A stretch of 64,000 nt of DNA from Nocardia inohanensis NBRC 100128. GTDB lineage: Bacteria; Actinomycetota; Actinomycetes; Mycobacteriales; Mycobacteriaceae. The notes under the pieces were generated by a model. That model searched no databases and was not told where the DNA came from. It saw nothing but the letters and a program-made list of their open reading frames with translations. The DNA is taken from positions 124,001 through 188,000 of the forward strand of contig NZ_BDBK01000010.1 of the NCBI RefSeq assembly GCF_001612945.1, in the 5' to 3' direction. The position numbers and the translations under genes are program-made. Positions within the stretch are counted from its first letter, which is position 1, and each line of letters opens with the position of its first letter. Below are positions 1 through 7,971 of the stretch, piece after piece.

Positions 1-984
1 TTCACGCCCGCCTTCCAGTCGATCATCCCGGCGGTACTGGTGGACGAGGAGCAGTACACCCGCGGGCTCTCGTTGTCGCGGCTGGCATACGACCTGGAGT
101 CGCTGCTGAGTCCGATGCTGGCGGCGGCGCTGCTCACGGTGATCAGCTATCACGCGCTGTTCGCCGGTACCGCAATGGGTTTCGTGGTTTCGGCGGCCAT
201 GGTCGTCAGCACCCGGCTGCCTCGCATCGACGCCCCGGAGCGCTCCGCACCGCTGTGGCAGCGCATCACGCTCGGCGCCCGCTCCATGACCGCGCAACCG
301 GTGCTGCGCAGCCTGCTGGCCATGAATCTCGTTGTGGCGGCGGCGACTTCGCTGGTGATCGTGAACACCGTGGTGTATGTGCGCGATCGCCTGGGCGGCT
401 CCAACACCGGCGTCGCGCTCGCGCTGGGCTGCTACGGACTCGGCTCCATGCTGGTCGCGCTGATCGCGCCGCGCGTGCTCGCGCCGGGACCCCGGGCGGC
501 GGGCGAGGCTGGTTCCCGAGCGGCAGGCGAGCACGAATTCACCCCGCCCGCCGACCCCCGGCGCACCCCGCGATCCGACCGCCGGTTCATGCTGCTGGGC
601 TGCCGCGTACTGCCTTTCGGCCTGCTGGCGGCCGCGGCCATCCCGCTGCTGCCGCCCGCCGCGGGAGCCGTGCTGCTCGCAGCGACCTGGGCGCTGCTCG
701 GCGCGGGCACCTCCACCATCAACACCCCGGCGGCGCGATTGCTGCGCGCGCACTCCGACACTCGCACGCGCACGGCGGTTTTCACCGCGCAGTTCTCCCT
801 CTCCCACGCCTGTTTCCTGCTCACCTACCCCATCGCCGGTGTGCTCGGCGCGGCCGCGGGGCTGCCGATCACCGCGATGGTGCTGGCCGGGATCGCTACA
901 CTTGCGGGTACGACAGCCGCCCGTTGGTGGCCGGCGACCACCGCGCTCGACGCGGGCGCCGAGGTGGTGGCGGCAGGAAGGTGA
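1..984 (+). CDS. MFS transporter, 3' part
   Basis: The reading frame is open from the first base, so the gene starts outside the window and 327 codons are visible. The protein is a chain of hydrophobic segments typical of the C-terminal two thirds of a major facilitator exporter, broken by a charged, Gly/Ala/Arg-rich cytoplasmic linker encoded near 480-585. It should sit in the cytoplasmic membrane and export a small molecule by proton antiport; the substrate cannot be read. The stop lies 3 bases before an ArsR-type regulator, so the two are probably co-transcribed, as is common when a regulator controls its own efflux pump. Family call is firm, substrate unknown. Confidence 0.85.
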   Translation, partial: FTPAFQSIIPAVLVDEEQYTRGLSLSRLAYDLESLLSPMLAAALLTVISYHALFAGTAMGFVVSAAMVVSTRLPRIDAPERSAPLWQRITLGARSMTAQPVLRSLLAMNLVVAAATSLVIVNTVVYVRDRLGGSNTGVALALGCYGLGSMLVALIAPRVLAPGPRAAGEAGSRAAGEHEFTPPADPRRTPRSDRRFMLLGCRVLPFGLLAAAAIPLLPPAAGAVLLAATWALLGAGTSTINTPAARLLRAHSDTRTRTAVFTAQFSLSHACFLLTYPIAGVLGAAAGLPITAMVLAGIATLAGTTAARWWPATTALDAGAEVVAAGR

Positions 985-987
985 GTC

Positions 988-1356
988 ATGGCGAGCAAGG
1001 GCGACGCGAAGGCCTTGCGCTCCCCCAGCCTCACCCACCCCGCGCAGCCGGATCAGCCGCGATTGGATGCGGCCACCGAAACCTTCCGCATGCTGGCCGA
1101 CCCCACCCGCCTGCACATTCTCTGGATGCTGACCGAGGGTGAAGCCGACGTCACCGCGCTCACCGAAGCCTGCGGCGCGTCGCGCACCGCGGTCAGCCAG
1201 CACCTGGCCAAGCTGCGGTTCACCGGTTTGGTCGAGACCCGCCGGGACGGTCGGCGCATCATCTACAGCATTCGGGACGGGCATCTGGCGCGCCTGGTCC
1301 GCGAAGGGCTCAATCACGCCGACCACGTGGTGACCGGCGAACCCCGGCACGGATAA
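988..1356 (+). CDS. ArsR-family winged-helix transcriptional regulator
   Basis: This 122-residue protein has the compact ArsR fold. The stretch FRMLADPTRLHILWML (about residues 31-46) is the family's opening helix, followed by a recognition helix around ASRTAVSQHLAKLR and a beta-wing around RRDGRRIIYSI. I see no CxCxxC or clustered cysteine/histidine metal site, so it may sense something other than arsenic or cadmium. The ATG is 3 bases after the MFS stop with GGAAGG shortly upstream. By position it probably represses the transporter gene. No palindrome is visible inside the pair; any operator should lie upstream of the window. Confidence 0.85.
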   Translation: MASKGDAKALRSPSLTHPAQPDQPRLDAATETFRMLADPTRLHILWMLTEGEADVTALTEACGASRTAVSQHLAKLRFTGLVETRRDGRRIIYSIRDGHLARLVREGLNHADHVVTGEPRHG

Positions 1357-1448
1357 CCACCCCCGCACTCCGGTGCTGCCGCGATGACGGCGGGTCCCTC
1401 CTCCTGGTCAGTGGGACCAACTCTCGCGGGCTCTCGCATACCCCCTGA

Positions 1449-1471
1449 CGATATGCCTATTCGAAATATCG
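1449..1471. promoter_or_regulatory. Inverted repeat in front of the monooxygenase
   Basis: CGATAT and ATATCG form 6-base arms around an 11-base spacer, ending 25 bases before the monooxygenase ATG at 1497. The rest of the 140-base gap shows no gene. The repeat could be a regulator site; its partner is unknown and the arms are short enough to arise by chance. Confidence 0.35.
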
Positions 1472-1496
1472 CTGGACGAATGTTGAGAGGTCACGC

Positions 1497-3101
1497 ATGA
1501 GCACCGGGCAGGACAGTCCCCACGATGTGATCATCATTGGCGCCGGTTTCGCCGGGCTCTACGGCGTCCATCACGCGGCGCGGGCCGGGCTGGACGTGCT
1601 CGGGCTGGAGACCGGTTCGGATGTGGGCGGCACCTGGTTCTGGAACAAGTACCCGGGCGCGCGCTGCGATGTGGAAAGCGTCGACTACTCCTACTCCTTC
1701 GATGAGGAGTTGCAGCAGAACTGGACCTGGACCGAGCGTTTCGCCGCGCAACCGGAGATCCTGGCCTACCTGAACCATGTGGCCGATCGCTTCGATCTGC
1801 GCTCGCGCTACCGCTTCGAGCAGACCGTCACCGCCGCGCACTTCGACGACGCGGAATCGATCTGGACACTGCGCACCGAGCAGGGTGGCGAATACCGTTC
1901 CCGCTTCGTGGTTTTCGCCACCGGCTGCCTCTCCGCGCCGATCAAGCCGAACCTGCCGGGCGTGGATACCTTCGCGGGCGAGGAGATCTTCACCGCGCGC
2001 TGGCCCGAGCAGGGCGTCTCGGTGGCGGGCAAGCGCGTCGGCGTCATCGGCACCGGCTCCTCCGGCATCCAGGTCTCCCCGATCCTGGCCCGGGAAGCGC
2101 TGTCGCTCACCGTCTTCCAGCGCTCCCCCAACTTCAGCGTGCCCATCCCGAACCGGCCGTGGACCGACGAGGAGCAGGGCCAGATCCGCGCCACCTACCG
2201 GCAGCGGCGCGAGAAGTCCTACTACGCCCCCGCCGCCACCCCGCACGCCTCGATCCAGACCAAGGCCCTGGAGCTGAGCGCGCAGGAGCGCGAAGCCGCC
2301 ATGGAGGACCGCTGGAATCAGGGCGGGGTGCTGTTCAACAAGGTGTTCCCGGACCAGAACAGCGATATCGCGGCCAATGAGCTGGTGCGCGAGTTCGCGG
2401 TCGCCAAAATCCGCGCCAAGGTCGAGGATCCGGCGGTGGCCGACGACCTGATCCCCACCGATCACCCCATCGGCACCAAGCGCATCTGCACCGACTCCGG
2501 CTACTACGAGATGTTCAACCGGCCCAATGTGTCGCTGGTGAACCTGCGCCGGGAGCCGATCGAAGAGGTCACGCCCACCGGCGTGCGCACCGCGGACAAG
2601 TTCATCGAACTCGACACCCTGGTCTACGCGACCGGTTTCGATGCCATGACCGGTGCGCTGCTGCGCATCGACATTCGCGGCGCGCACGGGGTCCGGCTGG
2701 CCGACACCTGGGCCGACGGTCCGGTCACCTATCTGGGCTTCGGCATCCCGGGATTCCCGAACATGTTCAGCATCAACAGCGTCGGCACCCCGTCGGTGAT
2801 GGCGAACATGGCGCTGCACTCCGAACAGCAGCTGGATTGGGTGCTCGCGCTCGTACAGCACTGCCGCGCCAACGGAATTCGCCAGGCCGCCGCGCGCGAG
2901 GACGCCGCGGTGAAGTGGACCGATCACCTCATGGAGGTGGCCGAAGGCACGTTGTTCGTCAAGGCCAACTCCTGGTACCTGGGTGCGAATATCGAAGGCA
3001 AGAAGCGCGTATTCATGCCCTACATCGGCGGATTCGGCAACTACCGGCGCTTCTGCGACGAAGAGCGCGAAAACGGTTACCCGAGTTTCGAACTCGCGTG
3101 A
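1497..3101 (+). CDS. Flavin-containing (Baeyer-Villiger-like) monooxygenase
   Basis: This 534-residue protein has the usual length and layout of cyclohexanone-type monooxygenases: an FAD Rossmann motif GAGFAG at residues 15-20 and an NADPH-binding motif GTGSSG near 185-190. Between them, at residues 159-170, is FAGEEIFTARWP, which matches the family fingerprint FxGxxxHTxxWP except that Phe replaces His. Such enzymes insert an oxygen atom beside a ketone to give esters or lactones, using NADPH and O2. RBS GAGAGG precedes the ATG. It stands alone between an ArsR gene and a convergent mycolyltransferase. Family is firm; substrate and strict Baeyer-Villiger activity are not. Confidence 0.85.
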   Translation: MSTGQDSPHDVIIIGAGFAGLYGVHHAARAGLDVLGLETGSDVGGTWFWNKYPGARCDVESVDYSYSFDEELQQNWTWTERFAAQPEILAYLNHVADRFDLRSRYRFEQTVTAAHFDDAESIWTLRTEQGGEYRSRFVVFATGCLSAPIKPNLPGVDTFAGEEIFTARWPEQGVSVAGKRVGVIGTGSSGIQVSPILAREALSLTVFQRSPNFSVPIPNRPWTDEEQGQIRATYRQRREKSYYAPAATPHASIQTKALELSAQEREAAMEDRWNQGGVLFNKVFPDQNSDIAANELVREFAVAKIRAKVEDPAVADDLIPTDHPIGTKRICTDSGYYEMFNRPNVSLVNLRREPIEEVTPTGVRTADKFIELDTLVYATGFDAMTGALLRIDIRGAHGVRLADTWADGPVTYLGFGIPGFPNMFSINSVGTPSVMANMALHSEQQLDWVLALVQHCRANGIRQAAAREDAAVKWTDHLMEVAEGTLFVKANSWYLGANIEGKKRVFMPYIGGFGNYRRFCDEERENGYPSFELA

Positions 3102-3108
3102 ATCAACA

Positions 3109-3142
3109 CGGCCGCGGTCGGCATCCCCGCCGACCGCGGCCG
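3109..3142. terminator. Bidirectional hairpin terminator candidate
   Basis: A perfect 14-bp stem (CGGCCGCGGTCGGC and its complement) closes a 6-base loop, ATCCCC. It begins 7 bases after the monooxygenase stop and lies 20 bases from the stop of the convergent mycolyltransferase, so it can serve both genes. There is no T-tract, which is usual in actinobacteria. Confidence 0.7.
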
Positions 3143-3162
3143 CGTCTCGTCACCCGCCCGGA

Positions 3163-4194
3163 TCAGGCGGGCAGACCGAGGCCGGCGGCCAGCACCGGCC
3201 AAGACTTCTTCAGGTCGTCCTCCCAGTAGCCCCAGGAGTGGGTGCCGGTGGGCTGGAAGTCGAAGGTGGCGGGAATGCCGAGCTGACCCAGCTTGGCCGC
3301 GAGATTGTGGCTGCAATAGTTGGTGGCCGCCTCCAGGCCGCCGCCGACCACCATCTGATTGGCCAGGCCGGGCGTGCCGGGCAGGGTGTGCGGGCCGTCG
3401 AGGGTGTCCCACCGGCCCGGCAGCCCGGAACCGCTGGAGATGTACAGGTTCAGCCCGCGCAGCTGATCGGCGTGCACGTAGGGATCGTTCTCGGCCCACA
3501 TCGGATCGTTCTCCGGCCCGTACATATTGTCGGTGTCACCGCCGCCGGCCGCGACCACGGTGCGGACGAAGTTGTAGCCCAGCGGATCGCTGATCTGTGC
3601 GCACCCGCTGTAGGCGGCCACCGACCTGTACAGCCCGGGTGCGGCGATCGGCAGCTGGAGCACCGAAGTGCCCGCCATCGACAGACCCGCGATCGCGTTG
3701 CGCCCGTTGCTGTTCAGCGCCTTGTCCATCAGCGGCGGCAGCTCCTCGGTGAGGAAGGTCTTCCACATGTTCACCCCGAGCGTGGGATCCGGTGCGCGCC
3801 AATCGGTGTAGTAGCTCCACGCGCCGCCGACCGGCTGCACCACATTGACGTTCTTGTCCCGCAGGAACTTCAGCGCGTCGGTCTGCTTCTGCCAGGTGGC
3901 GGAGTCGGTGCCGCCGCCGGCGCCGTTGAGCAGGTACAGCACCGGCGTGGGCTGCGAGGTGTCGGCCGCGCGCTGCACATCGATCTCGATGTTCTTGTTC
4001 ATGGCGGCCGAGAACACGTACACCTTCATGGTGCGATCGTCGATCTGCTTGGTCGAGGAAATATACGACCCGTCGGCCGAGGTGCCCGCCGGGCTCAGCG
4101 CGGGCACGGCCGAGGCGGTACCGGCCGCGATCGGTAGCAGGACGGTAGCCGTCAATGCCAGCACCGCACTGCCCCAGATCTTCTTCGAACGCAC
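3163..4194 (-). CDS. Exported mycolyltransferase (antigen 85 / esterase D family)
   Basis: This 343-residue protein starts with a Sec signal peptide (basic MRSKK, a hydrophobic run, then a TASA-type cleavage site near residue 29). The nucleophile elbow GLSMAG spans residues 170-175 with Ser172. The C-terminal THSWGYW near residue 318 carries the catalytic His in the same context as antigen 85 proteins (HSWEYW). The family transfers mycolic acids between trehalose monomycolate, trehalose dimycolate and arabinogalactan outside the membrane, so its presence implies a mycolic-acid cell wall. It stands alone; its promoter lies in the gap shared with the divergent thioesterase gene. Confidence 0.88.
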   Translation of the reverse strand: MRSKKIWGSAVLALTATVLLPIAAGTASAVPALSPAGTSADGSYISSTKQIDDRTMKVYVFSAAMNKNIEIDVQRAADTSQPTPVLYLLNGAGGGTDSATWQKQTDALKFLRDKNVNVVQPVGGAWSYYTDWRAPDPTLGVNMWKTFLTEELPPLMDKALNSNGRNAIAGLSMAGTSVLQLPIAAPGLYRSVAAYSGCAQISDPLGYNFVRTVVAAGGGDTDNMYGPENDPMWAENDPYVHADQLRGLNLYISSGSGLPGRWDTLDGPHTLPGTPGLANQMVVGGGLEAATNYCSHNLAAKLGQLGIPATFDFQPTGTHSWGYWEDDLKKSWPVLAAGLGLPA

Positions 4195-4382
4195 GCCGGA
4201 TCTCCTTAGGCAGGTTGATTCAACTCGTAATAGCTAACGGTTCACCTTTACGGAACGCTCTGAACGTTTGCTGGCCCGCAGCTGAGGCTGGGCTGAGAGA
4301 GCGTGCTTGATGACCGTCAGCACACCGTGACCGCGCTCATGCGGCCGGTCGCCGACGGCAGCGGTCGGGATGCGGGCCGGGC

Positions 4383-4399
4383 ATTACCCGGGAGGTAAT
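4383..4399. promoter_or_regulatory. Palindromic operator candidate upstream of the thioesterase
   Basis: ATTACC and GGTAAT form perfect 6-base arms around CGGGA, 35 bases before the thioesterase ATG, in the gap shared with the divergent mycolyltransferase. The AT-rich arms stand out in GC-rich DNA. No regulator gene is adjacent. Confidence 0.4.
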
Positions 4400-4434
4400 C
4401 GACCGGGAGCCCACTGTCGGCCAGAGTCGATCGC

Positions 4435-4845
4435 ATGACCGATATCGCAGCGAATCCCACCGGCGCGCAACTCTTCGCCACCATGCCGTTCACCGCGGGG
4501 CTCGGCGTCGAGGTGCTGGAGTGCGGCGCCGACCTGGTGCGCAGCCGACTGGCCTGGAACGAATCCAAGTGCACGCTCGGCGGGGCCATGCACGGCGGAG
4601 CGCTCATGTCGCTGGCCGATGCCACCGCGGCGGTGTGCGCGTACTTGAATCTGCCCGAGGGCAAACAGGGCACCACCACCGTGGAATCGAAGACGAATTT
4701 CGTGCGCGGGCTGCGCTCCGGGTACGCCACCGCGACCGCACAACCCCTGCACGCGGGCCGCAGTTTCATAGTGGTGGAGACCGAGATTCGCGATGATGCG
4801 GGCAAACTGGTGGCGAAGGTGACGCAGACGCAGGCGGTGCTCTAG
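4435..4845 (+). CDS. PaaI-type hotdog thioesterase
   Basis: This 136-residue protein has the length and pattern of PaaI-like acyl-CoA thioesterases. The block GGAMHGGALMSLADATAAVCA (about residues 50-70) matches the family's HGG helix, where the His/Gly turn and downstream Asp form the active site. Such enzymes release free acids, often aromatic or branched, from CoA. There is no strong RBS; the ATG is chosen because it precedes conserved sequence with little extra. Its 3' neighbour is the degraded cynR, whose stop is only 12 bases away on the other strand, so this gene is effectively monocistronic. Confidence 0.82.
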   Translation: MTDIAANPTGAQLFATMPFTAGLGVEVLECGADLVRSRLAWNESKCTLGGAMHGGALMSLADATAAVCAYLNLPEGKQGTTTVESKTNFVRGLRSGYATATAQPLHAGRSFIVVETEIRDDAGKLVAKVTQTQAVL

Positions 4846-4857
4846 ACGTAGGGCTTG

Positions 4858-5427
4858 TCAATCACGGTTGGTAGCGAGCCGTGCGGCCACCTCTTCCGCC
4901 AGCGCGATGAAGGCTCGTGCCGCCGCACTGCGATAGCCGTTCTCGCGGACCAGAAGCACAATGCGGCGTGGCGGCAGCGGCGGATCCAAGGCGATCGGGA
5001 CAAGATCACAGCGCGTACGGGTGATCGCGTCGGGCAGCACCGTCGCCAGCGCGGTGCGCCACACGATCTCGGTAAGGGCTTGAATTGAATTGGCCTGCAC
5101 GATGATTCGCGGTGTCACAGCTTCCCGGGCGAAGTACGCGTCGATGTGGATGCGGGTGGCGAAATCGGCGGTGAGCAGCGCCAAGGGCAAGCGCTCGAGG
5201 TGCGCGACGGACATCGGTCGGGCGGTATCCAAACCGTCCCGACCCGGCTCGCCGACCACGAGGCTCAGGCTCTCGACGAACAGCGGCATCGGCGTGAGAC
5301 CCGGCAGATGCTGGCCAGCGAAGGCGATCCCGATATCCAATTCATCTGCCAGCAGGGCGGATTCGATGTGATCCTGACTCATCTCGCGCACCGTCGCGTC
5401 GATGCCGGGGTGCCGTTCGTAGGCCTT
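4858..5427 (-). pseudogene. cynR: cynR remnant (LysR-type regulator, 5' end deleted)
   Basis: The frame encodes the effector-binding domain of a CynR-like LysR regulator: EMSQDHIESALLADELDIGIAF and LTADFATR closely follow E. coli CynR. The HTH domain and linker, roughly the first 110 residues, are missing. Homology ends at KAYERHPGI near 5427; beyond that the reading is antisense to the cyanase remnant. Without a DNA-binding domain it cannot act as a regulator. In intact loci cynR and cynS diverge from a shared promoter; here that promoter and both 5' ends are gone. I treat it as a pseudogene, possibly recent because the frame is still open. Confidence 0.82.
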
Positions 5428-5784
5428 TCGGTGGCCTTCGTGACCGCCGCGGTGCTCGGCCAGCACGCGCTGCCCGAACCCGCCGCCGTCGCGGTCGCCG
5501 AGCTGCTGGGGCTCGATGACGATGCGGCCCAGCTACTTCGGACCATTCCGACGCGCGGCTCCATCCCCGGCGGCATCCCCACCGATCCCACCATCTACCG
5601 CTTCTACGAAATGCTCCAGGTCTACGGCACCACCCTCAAAGCTCTCGTCCACGAAGAGTTCGGCGACGGCATCATCAGCGCCATCAATTTCAAGCTGGAT
5701 GTCCGCAAGGTAGCCGACCCCGAGGGCGGTGAACGCGCCGTCATCACCCTCGACGGCAAGTACCTGCCGACGAAGCCTTTCTGA
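5425..5784 (+). pseudogene. cynS: cynS remnant (cyanate hydratase, 5' end deleted)
   Basis: From VAFVTAAVLGQHALP (codon at 5431) to the ending GKYLPTKPF the frame matches cyanase residues about 40-156, with near identity to E. coli CynS over the C-terminal half. The catalytic Arg and Glu (in YRFYEM) and Ser (in GIISAIN) are all present. About 40 N-terminal residues, forming the helical dimer domain, are lost, and the sequence upstream is antisense cynR. No RBS precedes the GTG at 5431. Intact cyanase converts cyanate and bicarbonate to ammonia and CO2; this copy is probably non-functional. Confidence 0.85.
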
Positions 5785-5800
5785 AATATGCTGCGCGCGA

Positions 5801-5839
5801 GCGGGTTCGGCCGGAGAACGACGTGACGGCCGAACCCGC
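5801..5839. terminator. Hairpin terminator between convergent genes
   Basis: GCGGGTTCGGCCG and its exact complement form a 13-bp stem with a 13-base loop. It sits 17 bases after the cynS remnant's stop and 17 bases from the stop of the convergent exported-protein gene. Confidence 0.65.
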
Positions 5840-5855
5840 CCCGGTGCGCGTGCAG

Positions 5856-6398
5856 CTACGCCACCGCACCGATGAAGCCACCGATGGCAGCCCCGATAGC
5901 GCATCCGACGATCGCACCGACCAGGAAGAACCAGATCCCGATCACGATCCCGACCAGGCACCCGACCACCGCGCCGGCCAGGATCGCCCCGCCGTTGGCG
6001 TCCACGGTGTGAATGAACGGCAGGCTCTGCGAACTGGTGGCCGCCGCCGTCGGCCCGCCGACCGGTGTCAGCGTCAACTGCGTCTCGCTGTTGAGAGTCG
6101 GTGTGACAGCGAGGCTTTGACCCGTCTCGACTCTCAGCGTGGTAGGTATGGTCCCCACCACCACCCCGTCATCGGCGATCATCTGGACCCCGTCCGAGGT
6201 CAGCGCGAATCGGCCCGAATCCAGATTCACCACCGCATAGGTGTGGTCGGCCGCAAGGGTTGTGGTGTACCCGACCGTCCCGGCGGTCGCCCCGATATCG
6301 ACGTCCGCGAGGCTGCCCTCACCGTGCGCCGTCGCCATGGTTATTCCGGTGGCCGCGATGGCGAACAACGCTGTCGCCACCATTCTCTTGACAAACAT
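5856..6398 (-). CDS. Small exported protein with C-terminal glycine-zipper membrane segment
   Basis: This 180-residue protein has a signal peptide from MFVKRMV through about residue 28 (ending near TAHGEG), a middle beta-rich domain without cysteines, and a C-terminal hydrophobic stretch rich in Gly/Ala/Ile/Val (GAILAGAVVGCLVGIVIG and GCAIGAAIGGFIGAVA). The zipper-like tail suggests insertion or oligomerisation in a membrane. I do not recognise a named domain; similar lone exported proteins with such tails are common in nocardiae. The start is set at 6398 because it begins the signal peptide. It has its own gap of about 110 bases after the glycosidase gene. Confidence 0.7.
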   Translation of the reverse strand: MFVKRMVATALFAIAATGITMATAHGEGSLADVDIGATAGTVGYTTTLAADHTYAVVNLDSGRFALTSDGVQMIADDGVVVGTIPTTLRVETGQSLAVTPTLNSETQLTLTPVGGPTAAATSSQSLPFIHTVDANGGAILAGAVVGCLVGIVIGIWFFLVGAIVGCAIGAAIGGFIGAVA

Positions 6399-6508
6399 GA
6401 TCGTTCCATCCGTTCGGGTTTCCTTTTTGACGTTCCCCCGACGAACGGCAACTAAGATCATGATGCGCTTGCACGGCAGTTGCTGTCCATGCCTGTGGCA
6501 ATAGATTT

Positions 6509-7852
6509 CTAGGGCACCGAGACCGGGCGCAGGCAACTTTCCGGCGGGGTGATTATCGAGCAGAGCGCCGGGTTGCGAGTCGGGCGGTAATCCGCGGGCA
6601 CACCGCCCGTGGCGGTGATGCTCCGAAAGGCCGGGACCGCGTCGGTGGGGCGGCGGGTGAGGGCCGGGTCGGACTTCACGTCCACGGTGTAGAGGCCGAA
6701 CCGCGGTGCGTAGCTGCCCCATTCGTAATTGTCGGTGAGGCTCCAGTAGTTGTAGCCGATCACGTTCATGCCGTCGGCCTTGGCGCGCTGCACCCAGTAG
6801 ATGGTGTCGCGCAGGTGATCCGCGCGGTCGTAGCCGTCATCGCGCGGGCGCCCGCTGTCGGTGGGCATACCGTTCTCCACCACATACAGCGGCAGGCCCG
6901 GAAACTTCTCGGCGTAGCTGCGGATGTAGTAGTAGATGCCCTCGGGCTCGATGGCGTTCTTCCACAGTTCGTCGCCGACCAGTGCCAGGGTCGGCGGATT
7001 CGACAGGGACGCACCGTAATAGAAGTCGATGCCGACGTAGTCGAGCTTGTCGCGCACCCGGTCGGCGAACAGCATGTCGGTCAGGTTCTGCACGATCGGG
7101 TACTGCGCGACATTGCTCGTCACCAGCGCGCCGGACTGACGAGCGTGAATGTGGTCGTAGATCGCGGAGTGCGCCTGCACCAGCCGATCGAACATGGCCG
7201 GCGCGTCCAGCACGCCGATATCGCCGATCTTTATCGACTGCGCGACATACCCCATCGGCTCGTTGATGGTCACCCACAGCGGGTCATAGGAGGCGTACCG
7301 ATCCACCACCCGCCGCATATTGGCCAGCCAATCGGCGACCATGCCCTTGCTCTTCCACCCGCCCCGATCCAGCTCCCACCCCGGAATCACCCAATGGTCC
7401 AGCGTCAGCATGGGCCGCATACCGGCCGCCCGGATCTTCTGCACCACGGCGTCATAGAACCGAAAGTCGTTCTCGTCCCACACATCCGCGCGCGGCTGCA
7501 CCCGCGCCCACTCGATGCTGAGCCGGTACACCTTCACCCCGAGACCGGCCGCCAGGTCGATATCGTCGGCGTATCGACCGTAGAAATCCACCGAGTCGCC
7601 GTACGGGTCGCGGGCCTGCCCCGAGCCGGCATAGCGACTCCAATTGCTGTCGGGCGCATGGCCTTCGGACTGGAATCCGGCCATGGAGACACCCCACATG
7701 AACCCGGCCCCGAGCGGCTGCACGGTGCTCGGCGCCGAGCTCCCGGAGGCGGATCCACTGTTACCGCTCGGCGCCGCACCCACCACCGCGGACCCGGCCG
7801 CGGTGATGGCGACCGCCGTCAAAAGCGAACAGACCAGCCGAGTTCGTCTCAT
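6509..7852 (-). CDS. Exported glycoside hydrolase family 1 (beta-glucosidase-like)
   Basis: From the ATG at 7852 the protein is 447 residues and starts with a signal peptide (MRRTRLV, then a long Ala/Val run to about residue 29), followed by a Gly/Ser linker and a GH1 barrel. The acid/base motif TINEP has Glu198 and the nucleophile motif VVENG has Glu326; both catalytic residues are intact. GH1 enzymes cleave terminal beta-linked sugars from glucosides or related glycosides with retention. Export is unusual for GH1 and suggests an extracellular or cell-wall substrate. It is followed by the small exported protein gene on the same strand. Confidence 0.85.
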   Translation of the reverse strand: MRRTRLVCSLLTAVAITAAGSAVVGAAPSGNSGSASGSSAPSTVQPLGAGFMWGVSMAGFQSEGHAPDSNWSRYAGSGQARDPYGDSVDFYGRYADDIDLAAGLGVKVYRLSIEWARVQPRADVWDENDFRFYDAVVQKIRAAGMRPMLTLDHWVIPGWELDRGGWKSKGMVADWLANMRRVVDRYASYDPLWVTINEPMGYVAQSIKIGDIGVLDAPAMFDRLVQAHSAIYDHIHARQSGALVTSNVAQYPIVQNLTDMLFADRVRDKLDYVGIDFYYGASLSNPPTLALVGDELWKNAIEPEGIYYYIRSYAEKFPGLPLYVVENGMPTDSGRPRDDGYDRADHLRDTIYWVQRAKADGMNVIGYNYWSLTDNYEWGSYAPRFGLYTVDVKSDPALTRRPTDAVPAFRSITATGGVPADYRPTRNPALCSIITPPESCLRPVSVP

Positions 7853-7971
7853 TCCGCCGATTCCTCCAACGCACCGGAGCGCATCCCCGACATGGCCGCG
7901 CACGATCCCCAGACCTTACTGGTCATACGTCCAAAACGTGTGGCATTCGCAATGACGAACTGGTGGCGCGG

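Noticed and set aside
1491..2927. A 478-codon open frame antisense to the monooxygenase gene.
   Set aside because: It is a mirror of strong GC-rich codon bias in the real gene; its sequence is Arg/Gly/Asp-rich without domain motifs, while the opposite strand has a full flavoprotein.
4858..5466. An intact 202-residue regulator gene as the frame suggests.
   Set aside because: LysR proteins are about 300 residues and need the N-terminal HTH; the first 15-20 codons of this frame are antisense cyanase.
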